Assembly (NCBI GenBank): GCA_016704275.1
Contig: JADJAK010000001.1
Span: forward strand, 558,001 to 622,000
Source of the DNA: Gemmatimonadota bacterium
GTDB lineage: Bacteria; Gemmatimonadota; Gemmatimonadetes; Gemmatimonadales; GWC2-71-9
Length of the DNA stretch: 64,000 nt
Reading direction: 5' to 3'
Below the pieces are notes generated by a model. It did no database searches. It had not been told where the DNA came from and saw nothing but the letters and a program-made list of their open reading frames with translations. The position numbers were made by a program, and so were the translations under genes. This document shows, one piece after another, positions 1 to 9,152 of this stretch (its first letter is position 1; every line of letters starts with the position of its first letter).

Positions 1-159
1 GGCGCGATCGGCCCAGGCGAGCATCAGGAGGTTGCCGGAAAGGGCATCCTGCGCCACCACGGGCACCAAGCCGGCGGTATCAAACCGGACGGCATCGAGG
101 GCCGGAGCGTCTGTCACCCGGGAATCGTATCCCGACACCGCCCGATTGTCAAAAGTCAT
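1..159 (-). CDS. hisI: Phosphoribosyl-AMP cyclohydrolase HisI, 5' part only
   Basis: Reading leftwards from the ATG at 157-159 gives 53 open codons that run off the window. After about 20 poorly conserved residues the protein reads VRFDTAGLVPVVAQD and then NLLMLAWADR, which is the conserved start of HisI. The family opens the ring of phosphoribosyl-AMP in the third step of histidine biosynthesis. The zinc and magnesium ligands, and any HisE fusion, would lie outside the window. It is divergent from the peptidase gene at 212 with about 50 nt between the starts. The match is short but characteristic. Confidence 0.8.
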   Translation of the reverse strand, partial: MTFDNRAVSGYDSRVTDAPALDAVRFDTAGLVPVVAQDALSGNLLMLAWADRA

Positions 160-211
160 TGTCCTGCTTACGCTTAGGTCAGTTTTCCTGCGCCCACGGA
201 GCCAACCGCGC

Positions 212-1891
212 ATGCCCGCTTCCCGCACGATGTGGCCGTCCACGCTCACCCTGCTCGCGCTGGCCGCGTGTGGTGGGTCCGGCACCGGCCCAGGCCCGGT
301 AACGGTCACCTGCACCACCCCGACGCCGGTGGTCCTTGAGCCGGGCGCCCAGGTGCTCATCGATGCGGCACGGACCAGCAACTGCCTCTCCCTCCCCGGT
401 GGCGGCGAGGCCCGCGAGTACCTCGTGGTGGCCTATTCTGGGGCCGGCACCGAAACCACCAGTGGCATCTCGACCAGTTATGCCCTCGCGTCAGGCGCCA
501 CCGGCGGCGGGAGCGCCCTGCTGGACGGCCTGCCCGCCCCGGTGGCCTCCTTCGGGCGCTCGGCCGAGGGAGCCGACGCCTTCCACCGGAACCTCCGCCG
601 CGCAGAGGCCCGGATCGCGGCCGACCCGGCCACCCGGCTCGGGAATTCGTGGGGCGGGAGCCCCCCGATGGCCTCGATCCCGATCGTCGGGCAACGCGAT
701 TCGTTCTACGTCTGCCGGACCAGCAGCTGTGCCGCGTTCGATCGGGTCGGCGCCACGGTGCGCTTCGTGGGTCGTCAGGGCGCCATCTACACCGACGATG
801 CCAATCCGGTCACGGCCGAGTCGCTGACCGAGTCGGACATCACCCAGCTCGGCACGCTCTTCGACGATTACCTCTTTCCGATTGATACCACCGCCTTCGG
901 TCGCGAGTCGGACATCGATGGCGACCAGCGCGTGGCGATCCTGATCTCGGCCGCCGTCAACGACCTCACGAGCGACTGCGCGAATGGGCGGATCATCGGC
1001 TACTTCTATGGTGCCGACCTGATTGCGTCGCTCGCCGGCAGCAATCGCCGCGAGGTCTTTTACGCCTTCGCACCGAAGGCGGCGACGACGAGCTGTCCTG
1101 CCGTCACCCGCAGCATTGCGCTGCGCGCCTTGCCACCGGTGCTCATTCACGAACTGCAGCACATGATCTCGTTCAACCAGCGGGTCCTCGTGCGCGGCGC
1201 GGGCCAGGAGGATCTCTGGCTGAACGAGGGGCTCTCCCACTTCGCCGAGGAGCTCGGCTATCGTGGCGTGCCCGACGCGCGCTGCCCGAATTCGGCGAGC
1301 TGCTTTGCCCAGTTCTCCTCGGGCGACATCGACAACGCGTACAGCTATCTGTCGGACCCCGAGGCGACCGCGCTCGTGACCCCGGGCAACAACAGCGGCC
1401 CGCTGGCGTATCGCGGTGCCTCGTGGCTCTTCGTGCGCTGGTTGGCCGACCACTTCAGCAGCGACACGTTGCTCGGGACGCAGGTGACGCGGGGGCTGGT
1501 GCAGTCCACGCGAGATGGCGCCACCAACGTCAGCGCCGTGGCTGGCGTCGACTTTCCGACCCTGGTCGGCGAGTGGCAACTGGCCAACTATCTCGAGAAT
1601 CTCCCGGGCTTCGCGCAGGTCGGGCGGCTACGCTACCGCACCTGGAATTTCCGGTCTCTCTATCAGGCCAATTTCCCGACGCTCTTCGCCAAGCCGTACC
1701 CGCTGACACCCGACTCCACGGCCGGGAGCTACAGCCGCACCGGGACACTGCGGGGCGGCAGCGGGCGTCACGTCCGGTACCGGTTGGCGGCGGGGGCGGC
1801 CGGTGTGACCGTGCAGCTCACCGGCAGCAACGGCAATGGCGCCCCGTCGAGTACGGCCGAACCGCGCTTCGCGGTGGTGCGCATCCGGTGA
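212..1891 (+). CDS. Secreted lipoprotein zinc metallopeptidase, M30 (hyicolysin)-like
   Basis: 559 aa from ATG 212; the open frame extends further upstream, but the signal peptide fits here or at ATG 230. The N-terminus has a hydrophobic run ending LLALAACGG, a lipobox, so the protein is probably anchored in an envelope membrane. The zinc site is HELQHMISFNQ (HExxH, around residue 325), followed about 25 residues on by LNEGLSHFAEELG, which supplies the third ligand region. This matches M30-type peptidases and their relatives. The substrate is unknown. The stop overlaps the GTG of the next gene (GTGA), so the two are probably co-transcribed. Confidence 0.72.
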   Translation: MPASRTMWPSTLTLLALAACGGSGTGPGPVTVTCTTPTPVVLEPGAQVLIDAARTSNCLSLPGGGEAREYLVVAYSGAGTETTSGISTSYALASGATGGGSALLDGLPAPVASFGRSAEGADAFHRNLRRAEARIAADPATRLGNSWGGSPPMASIPIVGQRDSFYVCRTSSCAAFDRVGATVRFVGRQGAIYTDDANPVTAESLTESDITQLGTLFDDYLFPIDTTAFGRESDIDGDQRVAILISAAVNDLTSDCANGRIIGYFYGADLIASLAGSNRREVFYAFAPKAATTSCPAVTRSIALRALPPVLIHELQHMISFNQRVLVRGAGQEDLWLNEGLSHFAEELGYRGVPDARCPNSASCFAQFSSGDIDNAYSYLSDPEATALVTPGNNSGPLAYRGASWLFVRWLADHFSSDTLLGTQVTRGLVQSTRDGATNVSAVAGVDFPTLVGEWQLANYLENLPGFAQVGRLRYRTWNFRSLYQANFPTLFAKPYPLTPDSTAGSYSRTGTLRGGSGRHVRYRLAAGAAGVTVQLTGSNGNGAPSSTAEPRFAVVRIR

Positions 1892-2760
1892 GGCGCACGG
1901 TGGGGCAGCTCGTGCTCGCGCTCGCGCCGACGCTGCTGGCAGCTCAGCTGCCGCCGCGTCCGGCGCTGCCCGATCTGGCCGCCTCCGTCCGGGTGGCCGG
2001 GCTCGCCGGGGCCGGGGTGGCGATGCCCGGCTACGCCGCCGGCGTCTTCGACAATCCGGCCAACATCGGACCGATCAAGGTGCTCTCGCTCGAGGCCGCC
2101 TACGCCAAGTTGCCCGATCAATCCACCTACACGACCGGTGCCGCGGCCGTTCGGGCGGGTGACTTCAACTTCGGCGGCGGACTCCGCTACCTGCGCTACC
2201 AGGGCGACCGTCCCGTGGTCGACAACCTCTCCTGGGTGGCGGCGGCGGTCTACCGCGTGAAGGGCATCGCGCTCGGTACGTCGGCGAAGTACGTCTCCGT
2301 CGAGGATTCCACTGGAACCATCTTCCGCACGCTGACGTCGGATGCCGGAGTGACGCTTGCCTTCTTCGACATCGCGGCGCTGGCCGTTTCGTTCCACAAC
2401 CTCGGCCGCTACGCGCTGAGCGGTGAGCGGCTGGAACTTCCTGCGAGCACGCATCTTGGCTTTTCGATGAACTTGATCGACACCTACTCCAACGGCCGAC
2501 TCCTGGCGACCATCGAGAGCGACTGGACGGCCGGGACCCCGCGTCGCACCGTGATCGGCCTCGAAGCGGGCGTGGTCGTTCGCGGCATCGGGCTGATCGG
2601 GCGAATCGGCAACGGCGGGCAGCCGACCGGCAGCGGCGTGGGCAAGACGTCCTACGGCGGGTCCGTTGTCCTCTCCCGCGCCAGACTCGACTATGCCTAT
2701 CAGCGGCGCAGCGCCATCGGCCGCAGCGTGCACCTCGTCGGCGCGCGGTGGACCCCATGA
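1888..2760 (+). CDS. Outer-membrane beta-barrel protein, PorV/PorQ-like
   Basis: 290 aa from the GTG at 1888, which overlaps the upstream stop as GTGA. A signal peptide (LVLALAPTLLAAQ) is followed by VRVAGLAGAGVAMPGYAAG and FDNPANIGP. This is the pattern at the start of PorV/PorQ and FadL-like proteins, where a Gly-rich stretch precedes an N-P-A motif. The rest alternates short amphipathic strands and turns, consistent with a barrel. It lies between a secreted peptidase and another peptidase, which suggests an envelope or secretion role. The family assignment rests on pattern only. Confidence 0.55.
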   Translation: MRRTVGQLVLALAPTLLAAQLPPRPALPDLAASVRVAGLAGAGVAMPGYAAGVFDNPANIGPIKVLSLEAAYAKLPDQSTYTTGAAAVRAGDFNFGGGLRYLRYQGDRPVVDNLSWVAAAVYRVKGIALGTSAKYVSVEDSTGTIFRTLTSDAGVTLAFFDIAALAVSFHNLGRYALSGERLELPASTHLGFSMNLIDTYSNGRLLATIESDWTAGTPRRTVIGLEAGVVVRGIGLIGRIGNGGQPTGSGVGKTSYGGSVVLSRARLDYAYQRRSAIGRSVHLVGARWTP

Positions 2761-3917
2761 CGGGAAGGAGACGCTTCAGGATGGGATTGCTCATCACGGC
2801 GGCCGCACTGCTCTTCGGCTTCGGCACGGCCTATGTCGCGTCCGAGGAGGTGCGCTACCTCAGCCGCGCCGGGATCGAGGAGACCCGCATCCTGGTGTCG
2901 CGGGTGCCGATCATCAAACTGGCCAAGGACCCGCAGGTCCCCGATTCGCTGCGCGAGATGGCGGGCCTCGTCATCGAGGTGCGCAACTATGCCCGCGCGC
3001 TGGGGTTGGATGCGAAGGAGACCTACACGACCTACGCCGACGTCGGCCGCGACACGCTGTTGCTGGTGCTGACCGCGTCACCCAAGGACTGTCTCTGTCC
3101 GGTCACGTGGCGCTATCCGGTGGCGGGGCGGGTGCCGTACAAGGGCTTCTTCGATTTCGCGGCCGCGCGCAAGGCGGCCAAGGGCTTCGCGGATCAGGGA
3201 CACGACGTCTACCTGCGCCCCTCCGCGGCCTTCTCGACACTCGGCTGGTTCAACGATCCGCTCCTGTCGACGGCGCTCAGCCGCGATTCCGTCGAACTGG
3301 CCTCGCTGGTCTTTCATGAGATCGCGCACAACTCGTTGTGGGTGAAGGGAAACACGGCCTTCAACGAGAGCTTCGCCCAGTGGGTCGGATACGCCGCCGC
3401 CCAGCGCTTCTTCCTGTCGCGGGCCGATACCCTGTCGGCGCTGCGCGCGGCGGATCGTTGGCACGACGAGAAGGCGCTGGGCGAGTACTACACCGTCCTG
3501 CTCGCCAAGCTCGATTCATTGTACGCCAAGAAGTTGCCGCGCGAGGCCAACGACAGTGGTCGCACCGCCGTGGCGCAGTGGGCACGCGACACGATGGCCG
3601 GCCCGTTCGGCAGTTCCTTCCGGACCTTCGCCGTCGATCGCCTCGCCGAGCGCCCGATCAACAATGCGGCCCTCCTCGGCACGCGCCTGTATCGCTCCGA
3701 CCTGCACCTTTTCGACGATTGGCTGGAGTCCCAGGGCGGCGACCTGACGCGAGCCGTGCTGGGCCTCGAGCGGCTGCTTGAGGACTCCGAAGGTGATCAG
3801 GCCTTCCAGCGGCTCAAGCGCCTGATCCAGGCGCAACGCGGTGCGCGGGCACCCTTGCCGCCACTGGTGCCCGATTCGACCGCGAGCCAGCCGCCACCGT
3901 CGGCACCGTCTCGCTAA
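2757..3917 (+). CDS. Predicted membrane-anchored aminopeptidase (PF10023/DUF2265 type)
   Basis: 386 aa. ATG 2757 overlaps the previous stop as ATGA, which decides the start. One N-terminal membrane segment (GLLITAAALLFGFGTAYVA) is followed by a periplasmic domain. The motif FHEIAHNSLW, then TAFNESFAQWVG, is the HExxH plus NESF signature of the PF10023 predicted aminopeptidases. The C-terminal 25 residues are Pro/Ser-rich. Third gene of the unit starting at 212. Zinc-dependent peptidase activity follows from the motif; the substrate is unknown. Confidence 0.75.
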   Translation: MTGRRRFRMGLLITAAALLFGFGTAYVASEEVRYLSRAGIEETRILVSRVPIIKLAKDPQVPDSLREMAGLVIEVRNYARALGLDAKETYTTYADVGRDTLLLVLTASPKDCLCPVTWRYPVAGRVPYKGFFDFAAARKAAKGFADQGHDVYLRPSAAFSTLGWFNDPLLSTALSRDSVELASLVFHEIAHNSLWVKGNTAFNESFAQWVGYAAAQRFFLSRADTLSALRAADRWHDEKALGEYYTVLLAKLDSLYAKKLPREANDSGRTAVAQWARDTMAGPFGSSFRTFAVDRLAERPINNAALLGTRLYRSDLHLFDDWLESQGGDLTRAVLGLERLLEDSEGDQAFQRLKRLIQAQRGARAPLPPLVPDSTASQPPPSAPSR

Positions 3918-3948
3918 CTTCACGAACCACCCTGCTGGAGCCGTCCCG

Positions 3949-5316
3949 ATGGATCACGATTTCGTCCGCCGCGAAGAGCCTCGTCTGCTCGCCGAGCTCA
4001 CCGAGTTCCTTGCCATTCCAAGTATCAGCACCGGGACGGCGCACGTTGCCGATTGTCGCCGCGCCGCCCAGTGGCTGGTGGACCAACTCTTCCGCCTCGG
4101 CTGTCCGACGGTGCAGTTGATCGAGGGCGACGGTCACCCGGTGGTCTGGGGTGAGAGCCCCAAGGTCGAGGGCGCGCCGACCCTGCTGATCTACGGCCAC
4201 TATGACGTGCAGCCCCCCGATCCCCTCGACGAATGGCACACGCCGCCGTTCGTGCCGTCCATCCGGGATGGCCGGCTCTACGCGCGTGGCGCGATCGACG
4301 ACAAGGGCCAGGTCTTCTGCCTGCTGAAGGCATACGAAGCGGTCCGCGATGCCGATGGCAATCCACCGCTCAATGTCCACTTCCTGTTCGAGGGCGAGGA
4401 GGAGTGCGGGGGACGAGTCGTCTTCGATCTCCTCAAGGCCGAGCCGGAGCGGACGAAGGTCGATGCGGTGCTGGTGTGCGACATGTCCTACTATGCCAAG
4501 GGCTGGCCGGCCGTCTACACCGCCTTGCGCGGCCTCTGCTACGCCGAGCTGGAGGTGCGCACGCTGCAGCGGGACCTGCACTCCGGCTCGTATGGCGGCG
4601 TGGCGCCCAATGCGATCGAGACGCTCTGCCGGATCCTCACCGACCTGAAGTCGGCCTCCGGGAAGATTCACATTCCCAAGCTCTACAAGCAGGTGATTCC
4701 ACCAACCAAGGCGGAACGTCGTGGCTGGAATTCCCTGCCGTTCGACGAGGCGGCGTATCTCGCGGACGAGGTGACAGCGAAGTCCCTGACGGGGCTCGAG
4801 GACTGCTCGGTCTTCGAGCGGACCTGGGCACTGCCGACGTTCGAGATCCACGGCATTCGTGGCGGGTTTGTGGGCGAGGGGGCGAAGACGGTGATCCCCG
4901 CCGCTGCCACTGCAAAGATCTCGCTGCGCCTGGTGCCCGGGCTGTCGGTGGAGTGGGTGCAGCAGCAGTTGCAGAAGGCGATCGCGAAGGTGGCGCCCGA
5001 CTACGCCGAATGGACCCTGCGACTTCACCACGGTGGCGACCCGGTGCAGGTGGACGTCTCCCACGCGGCGTTCCGGACGCTCGACCGCGCCTTCGAGGAA
5101 GTCGTCGGACGGCCGACCGTCGCGGTGCGGGCGGGCGGGTCGATTCCGATCGTGCCGGAGCTCGCGGCGGGGGGCGCCCCGGTGCTGCTCACCGGCATCG
5201 GTCTGCCCGACGACGGCCTGCACTCGCCGAACGAGAAGGTGGACCTGCAACAGCTGTGGGAGGGGATTCAGGTGTTCGGGCGCTTCTTCGAATTGATGGG
5301 GGCGGAACGCGGGTAA
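3949..5316 (+). CDS. M20 family metallopeptidase (dipeptidase-like)
   Basis: 455 aa from ATG 3949, 31 nt after the previous stop. It has the cocatalytic zinc motifs in order: GHYDVQPPDP (first His/Asp), RGAIDDKGQ (bridging Asp), LFEGEEECG (catalytic Glu and metal Glu), and a late HSPNEKVDL segment. A dimerisation insert sits in the middle (about 195-310). Length and motif spacing fit M20A/M20F dipeptidases such as carnosinase-like enzymes, which cut dipeptides in the cytoplasm. No signal peptide. A TAACTT element at 3915-3920 could be a -10 box. Confidence 0.88.
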   Translation: MDHDFVRREEPRLLAELTEFLAIPSISTGTAHVADCRRAAQWLVDQLFRLGCPTVQLIEGDGHPVVWGESPKVEGAPTLLIYGHYDVQPPDPLDEWHTPPFVPSIRDGRLYARGAIDDKGQVFCLLKAYEAVRDADGNPPLNVHFLFEGEEECGGRVVFDLLKAEPERTKVDAVLVCDMSYYAKGWPAVYTALRGLCYAELEVRTLQRDLHSGSYGGVAPNAIETLCRILTDLKSASGKIHIPKLYKQVIPPTKAERRGWNSLPFDEAAYLADEVTAKSLTGLEDCSVFERTWALPTFEIHGIRGGFVGEGAKTVIPAAATAKISLRLVPGLSVEWVQQQLQKAIAKVAPDYAEWTLRLHHGGDPVQVDVSHAAFRTLDRAFEEVVGRPTVAVRAGGSIPIVPELAAGGAPVLLTGIGLPDDGLHSPNEKVDLQQLWEGIQVFGRFFELMGAERG

Positions 5317-5440
5317 GCGTTCCGGCCTTCGTGGCTCCTCGGCGGTGAAATGGCGGGCGTCAGCGGGCTGAGATGGCCGCCCTGGGGGGGGGGGCGATCG
5401 CCGGACGGGCCCCGGTTCCGCGGAGTGCAGGTAGGGGCTA

Positions 5441-5485
<45 letters not shown>

Positions 5486-5689
5486 GGGGCGCGCCGCCCG
5501 CTGGGGCTGCGATCCGGCCGGATCAACGGCGACAGTCGTGTCGCGGGTGGGGCGCGCACGGGGGCGTGGCGGGCGCCGGGGGGGGGGGGGGGGGGGTTTT
5601 TGGCCGCGGGCGGGGCGCGCGGGATCTCCCACGACCCCGAGCGGGTCACGCACCCTCGGGAAAAGGGTCCCCTTCAGGGGCGGCGACCA

Positions 5690-5763
<74 letters not shown>

Positions 5764-5847
5764 CGGGCGGGGTGCCGGGGGCGACTCGCGCGGCCGCCGT
5801 GGCCGGTCCGATCATCCGGGGCAGCTGGGCTCGAGCGCGGGGGTGGC

Positions 5848-6399
5848 TCAGTCGTCGCGCTTCACCGGCGGCCGACCCTGGCCGGCGTACTGCGCCTCGA
5901 TCCGCGCGTGCAAATCGTCGGCGCCGATGATCCCCTTCACGGATGCAATGATCCCGGCGACGACATCGTCGGCCCAATACTGGTCGGGGCGTTCCTCGGC
6001 CGGGATCGCACGACAGGCGCGATCGAGATACTCGATCGCCCGCTCGACCCATTCGGTCTGCGCGCTCGCCACCAGCGACCACGAGCCGGTGGCCCGCAGC
6101 TCCAGTTCAGCCAGTGCATCGAGGTGGGTCCGCAGCTCCTGGGCGACCGGCCCGCGACGGAGCTGCTCGGCGACCAGGGTCAGCACGGCGCGGCGCTCGG
6201 ACTCCTGGGGTTCCGGCAACGGGGCGAGGTAGTGGCGCTGATCGGCCACCATCTCCGCTAGACGGATGCAGACGGCCTTGATCGCCGGGGTCAGCGCCGG
6301 GGGTGCCTCGGTCGCCCACGAGCTCGCGGCGCGAAGAATCGCGGCGATCCGTTCGTCGGCCGTGGCGGCAATGCGAGTCGAGTCCATCGGGTCAGCCAT
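5848..6399 (-). CDS. Uncharacterised mostly helical protein
   Basis: 183 aa from ATG 6399 (alternative ATG 6387). No recognisable domain, signal peptide or membrane segment. The protein is rich in Ala, Glu and Arg and looks mainly alpha-helical, with Trp and Tyr residues clustered in the C-terminal third (QTEWVERAIEYLDRA, DQYWADDVV) and a charged tail PPVKRDD. It is the last gene of the leftward lipA-to-lipB run, 55 nt below lipB, so it may be co-transcribed. Function unknown. Confidence 0.6.
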   Translation of the reverse strand: MADPMDSTRIAATADERIAAILRAASSWATEAPPALTPAIKAVCIRLAEMVADQRHYLAPLPEPQESERRAVLTLVAEQLRRGPVAQELRTHLDALAELELRATGSWSLVASAQTEWVERAIEYLDRACRAIPAEERPDQYWADDVVAGIIASVKGIIGADDLHARIEAQYAGQGRPPVKRDD

Positions 6400-6454
6400 G
6401 GCTGAAGGGAAGCCCGTCGTGGCCCCGATTTCAACCCCGCACCTCAGGCTCGGA

Positions 6455-7147
6455 CTACCCCGGCGGGAGCAAATCGGCAAGGGGCCGGGGCCTCGCGCGC
6501 AGGCCGAACGCCGTCGCCATGGAGGCCACGACCACCGCGCGGACCTCGGCCGCGAGCGTCGGCGATGCCCCGCCGATTTCCTTCGCCACGGAGGTCATGG
6601 TGACCCCCGGCAGGCCGCACGGGACGATCGCGTCGAACCACGCCAATTCGGGGTCGACGTTCAGCGCAAAGCCATGCAGCGTCACCCATTGCTTCACGTG
6701 AATCCCCAGGCTCGCGATCTTGCGACCGCGGGTCCAGACCCCGGTCTTCCCCGCGACTCGCTCGGCCGGAATCTCGAACTGCGCCAGCGCTTCGATCAGG
6801 GCGCCCTCGAGGGTCCGCAGGTACCAATGGAGGTCTTCGCGGTGGGCCGAGAGGTGGAGGATCGGGTAGCCGACGAGCTGGCCGGGGCCGTGCCAGGTGA
6901 CGTCGCCGCCACGTTCGACCTCCACCACGGTGGCGCCCCGAGCCTCCAGCGCGGACAACGGGAGGGGGAGCGAGGTGGCCTCGGTGCCGCGGCCCAGCGT
7001 GTAGACCGGGTCGTGTTCCACGAGGAGCAGGATGTCGTGGGGAAGTGACCCGTCGACTCGGCGCAACCGGAGGGCGCGCTGGAGTTCGAGGGTGTCGAGG
7101 TAGGGACGGCGGCCGAGGTCGACGACCTCGAGCGGGGGCGTGCTCAT
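6455..7147 (-). CDS. lipB: Octanoyl-[acyl-carrier-protein]:protein N-octanoyltransferase
   Basis: 230 aa from ATG 7147. LipB moves octanoate from acyl carrier protein to the lipoyl domain lysine, the first step of lipoate assembly. Visible signatures are RGGDVTWHGPGQLVGYPIL (about 79-97), WTRGRKIASLGIH with the conserved Lys near 143, and VPCGLPGVTMTS with the acyl-thioester Cys near 177. The start overlaps the stop of the upstream membrane-protein gene as ATGA, so the two are translationally coupled. Its natural partner lipA heads the same operon. Confidence 0.96.
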   Translation of the reverse strand: MSTPPLEVVDLGRRPYLDTLELQRALRLRRVDGSLPHDILLLVEHDPVYTLGRGTEATSLPLPLSALEARGATVVEVERGGDVTWHGPGQLVGYPILHLSAHREDLHWYLRTLEGALIEALAQFEIPAERVAGKTGVWTRGRKIASLGIHVKQWVTLHGFALNVDPELAWFDAIVPCGLPGVTMTSVAKEIGGASPTLAAEVRAVVVASMATAFGLRARPRPLADLLPPG

Positions 7148-7602
7148 GCCGCCCGGCGCGCACGGCCTCCGAGCCGGAGCGCCACCACCAGGGCCAGGAC
7201 CGCCAGCGCTGCCAGCGCCCCGCTGCCGAGTGCGGCGTGGGCGGTGAAGGTCAGCATCATCGCGAGGCAGGTCCCCGCGAGGGCACCGACGATGGCGAGC
7301 CCACCCCGACGGAAGTTGGAATGGATGGGGGCCATCAACATCCATCCCACCAGGCCGGCGACCAGCAGGCCGATCGGAATCCCGACGAGAAAGAGGTTCA
7401 CGTAGCCTGCGTTCGGGTCGACCGTGGCGGCACTGGTGACGGTCGGATCGCGCATCCGGGCGACGAGGAAGGTCAGGACGGCAAACCAGGCCACCGCCGC
7501 GGCCGCAGCCGCACCGACCGCCGCCATCGCGAGGCCGACACGATCCTCGGTCGGCGCGTCGGCGCCGAAGGGATTGGGAGAGGCGGGAGGAAGATTTCCC
7601 AT
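7144..7602 (-). CDS. Small four-helix membrane protein of unknown function
   Basis: 152 aa from ATG 7602. A longer frame to 7656 runs into the heptamer repeat and is unlikely to be used. After a Pro-rich, soluble N-terminus there are four hydrophobic segments (about 25-48, 66-90, 98-122 and 128-145). It ends in a basic tail RLGGRARRAA. No family recognised. It is wedged between lpdA and lipB and overlaps lipB by ATGA, so it is expressed with the lipoate/pyruvate dehydrogenase operon. A link to that pathway is suggested only by position. Confidence 0.7.
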   Translation of the reverse strand: MGNLPPASPNPFGADAPTEDRVGLAMAAVGAAAAAAVAWFAVLTFLVARMRDPTVTSAATVDPNAGYVNLFLVGIPIGLLVAGLVGWMLMAPIHSNFRRGGLAIVGALAGTCLAMMLTFTAHAALGSGALAALAVLALVVALRLGGRARRAA

Positions 7603-7622
7603 ACGGTCGCCCAGACGCGACC

Positions 7623-7657
7623 GATGATCGATCATCGATGATCGATCATCGATCATC
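7623..7657. repeat. Heptamer array GATGATC/GATCATC, 5 units
   Basis: Five perfect 7-bp units in the order GATGATC, GATCATC, GATGATC, GATCATC, GATCATC. The two unit types are reverse complements, so adjacent units form palindromes. The array starts 20 nt upstream of the membrane-protein ATG and ends 4 nt before the lpdA stop codon, so it lies in the intercistronic part of the operon transcript. Confidence 0.9.
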
Positions 7658-7661
7658 GGGC

Positions 7662-9062
7662 CTAGATGTGCACCGCCCGACCCAGCGAGTCGAGCGCCGC
7701 TTCGGCGATCGCTTCGGAGAGCGTCGGATGCGCGTGGATGGCGAGGTCGACCTCTTCCACCGTGTACTCGTTGGTGCGGGCCAGGATCAGCTCGTGGATC
7801 ATCTCCGAGGCGTGGCCACTGACGATGTGCGCGCCGATGATCTCGCCGTACTTCTTGCCGCGGATGATCTTGACGAAACCGTCCGTCTCGTTCGAGGCGC
7901 GGGCGCGGCCGTTGGCCGAGAACGGGAAGCGGCCGACCTGGTAGTCGAGCTTCTGTTCCTTGGCCTGCTCCTCGGTGAGCCCGATCGAGGCCACTTCCGG
8001 ATGGCAGTAGGTCACGCTCGGCACGTTGCTGTAGTCGATCGCCTTCGGGTGGTGTCCGGCGATCACCTCGGCGACATGAATCCCCTCGCGCGTCCCCTTG
8101 TGGGCCAGCATCGGCGGGCCCGCCACGTCACCGATCGAGTAGACACCCTTCACGGTGGTCTCGAGGGTGGCCGGGTTCACCTGGATGAAGCCGCGGTCGG
8201 TCAGCTTCACGCCGACGGCCTCCAGTCCGATCGCCTCGGTGTTCACCGCGCGGCCGGCGGCCATCAGCACCTTGTCGGCGGTGATCGTCTCCTGCTTCCC
8301 GCCGACTTCGACGGTGATGCTCACCTCGGCGGCCTTCACGTCGGCCTTCACGACCTTCACGCCGGCGAGCACGTTGATGCCGCGCTTCTTGTACGCCTTG
8401 GCGATCACGTCCGAGCACTCGGCGTCCTCGATCGGGAGGATGCGCGGCAACGCTTCGATCAGCGTCACTTCCGATCCGAAGGCGTTGAAGATGTCGGCAA
8501 ACTCGCAGCCGACGGCGCCGGCGCCGACGATCGCCAGTCGCTTGGGGGCGCTCTCGAGGAAGAGCGCCTCGTCCGAGGTGATCACCGTGGTCCCGTTGAT
8601 GGCGAGGCCGACCGGCGGAATCCCCTTGGTGCGCGAGCCGGTCGCCAGCACGATCCCCTTCTTGGCGGTGAGCACGTCGTCGCCGACCTTCACCGTCGTC
8701 GCTGAGGCGAGCACGCCGGTCCCCTTGATGACCGTCACCTTGTTCTTCTTCATCAGGAACTCGGCGCCCTTCGAGTTCTGCTCGGCGACCTTTCGCGACC
8801 GCTTCATCGCCACGCCGTAGTCAGTCTTCACTTCGCCGACCTCGATGCCCAGCTCCTTCGCTTCCTTCCGGATGCTGTTCGCCATCGCGGCCGAGTGCAG
8901 CAGCGCCTTGGTCGGGATGCAGCCGATGTTCACGCAGACGCCACCGAGCTTGTCGCGCTCGACGACGCATGCCGTGAGCCCAAGCTGCGAGGCGCGAATG
9001 GCCGCCGGATACCCGGCAGGACCGCCGCCGATGATGATGACGTCAAAGGACTGATTGGCCAC
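7662..9062 (-). CDS. lpdA: Dihydrolipoyl dehydrogenase (E3)
   Basis: 466 aa flavoprotein that reoxidises dihydrolipoamide on the E2 subunit and passes electrons to NAD+. The FAD Rossmann motif is IIIGGGPAGYPAA (9-21), the redox-active disulfide is GGVCVNIGCIP (Cys43 and Cys48), and the C-terminal interface carries the catalytic HAHPTLSEA. The length is normal for the family. It lies directly below pdhC in the operon, separated by a 49-nt heptamer array. Being the only E3 here, it may also serve other 2-oxoacid dehydrogenases. Confidence 0.97.
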   Translation of the reverse strand: MANQSFDVIIIGGGPAGYPAAIRASQLGLTACVVERDKLGGVCVNIGCIPTKALLHSAAMANSIRKEAKELGIEVGEVKTDYGVAMKRSRKVAEQNSKGAEFLMKKNKVTVIKGTGVLASATTVKVGDDVLTAKKGIVLATGSRTKGIPPVGLAINGTTVITSDEALFLESAPKRLAIVGAGAVGCEFADIFNAFGSEVTLIEALPRILPIEDAECSDVIAKAYKKRGINVLAGVKVVKADVKAAEVSITVEVGGKQETITADKVLMAAGRAVNTEAIGLEAVGVKLTDRGFIQVNPATLETTVKGVYSIGDVAGPPMLAHKGTREGIHVAEVIAGHHPKAIDYSNVPSVTYCHPEVASIGLTEEQAKEQKLDYQVGRFPFSANGRARASNETDGFVKIIRGKKYGEIIGAHIVSGHASEMIHELILARTNEYTVEEVDLAIHAHPTLSEAIAEAALDSLGRAVHI

Positions 9063-9100
9063 GGGAGTGGAGCTCCGCGTTAAGGTCGAAATTAGTGGTG

Positions 9101-9149
9101 GATGATCGATGATCGATGATCGATCATCGATGGACGATCATCGATCATC
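9101..9149. repeat. Heptamer array GATGATC/GATCATC, 7 units
   Basis: Seven 7-bp units: GATGATC three times, GATCATC, GATGGAC, GATCATC twice. It fills most of the 90-nt gap between the lpdA start and the pdhC stop and ends 3 nt before that stop. The first six units are identical in order to the array at 23908-23949, including the single variant unit GATGGAC, so the two are copies of one dispersed element. Confidence 0.92.
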
Positions 9150-9152
9150 GAG

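Noticed and set aside
5597..5601. TTTTT after a G run as a terminator
   Set aside because: There is no stem before it, only the G homopolymer.
9101..9149. Possible CRISPR-like array
   Set aside because: Units are 7 bp and contiguous, with no spacers and no cas genes.
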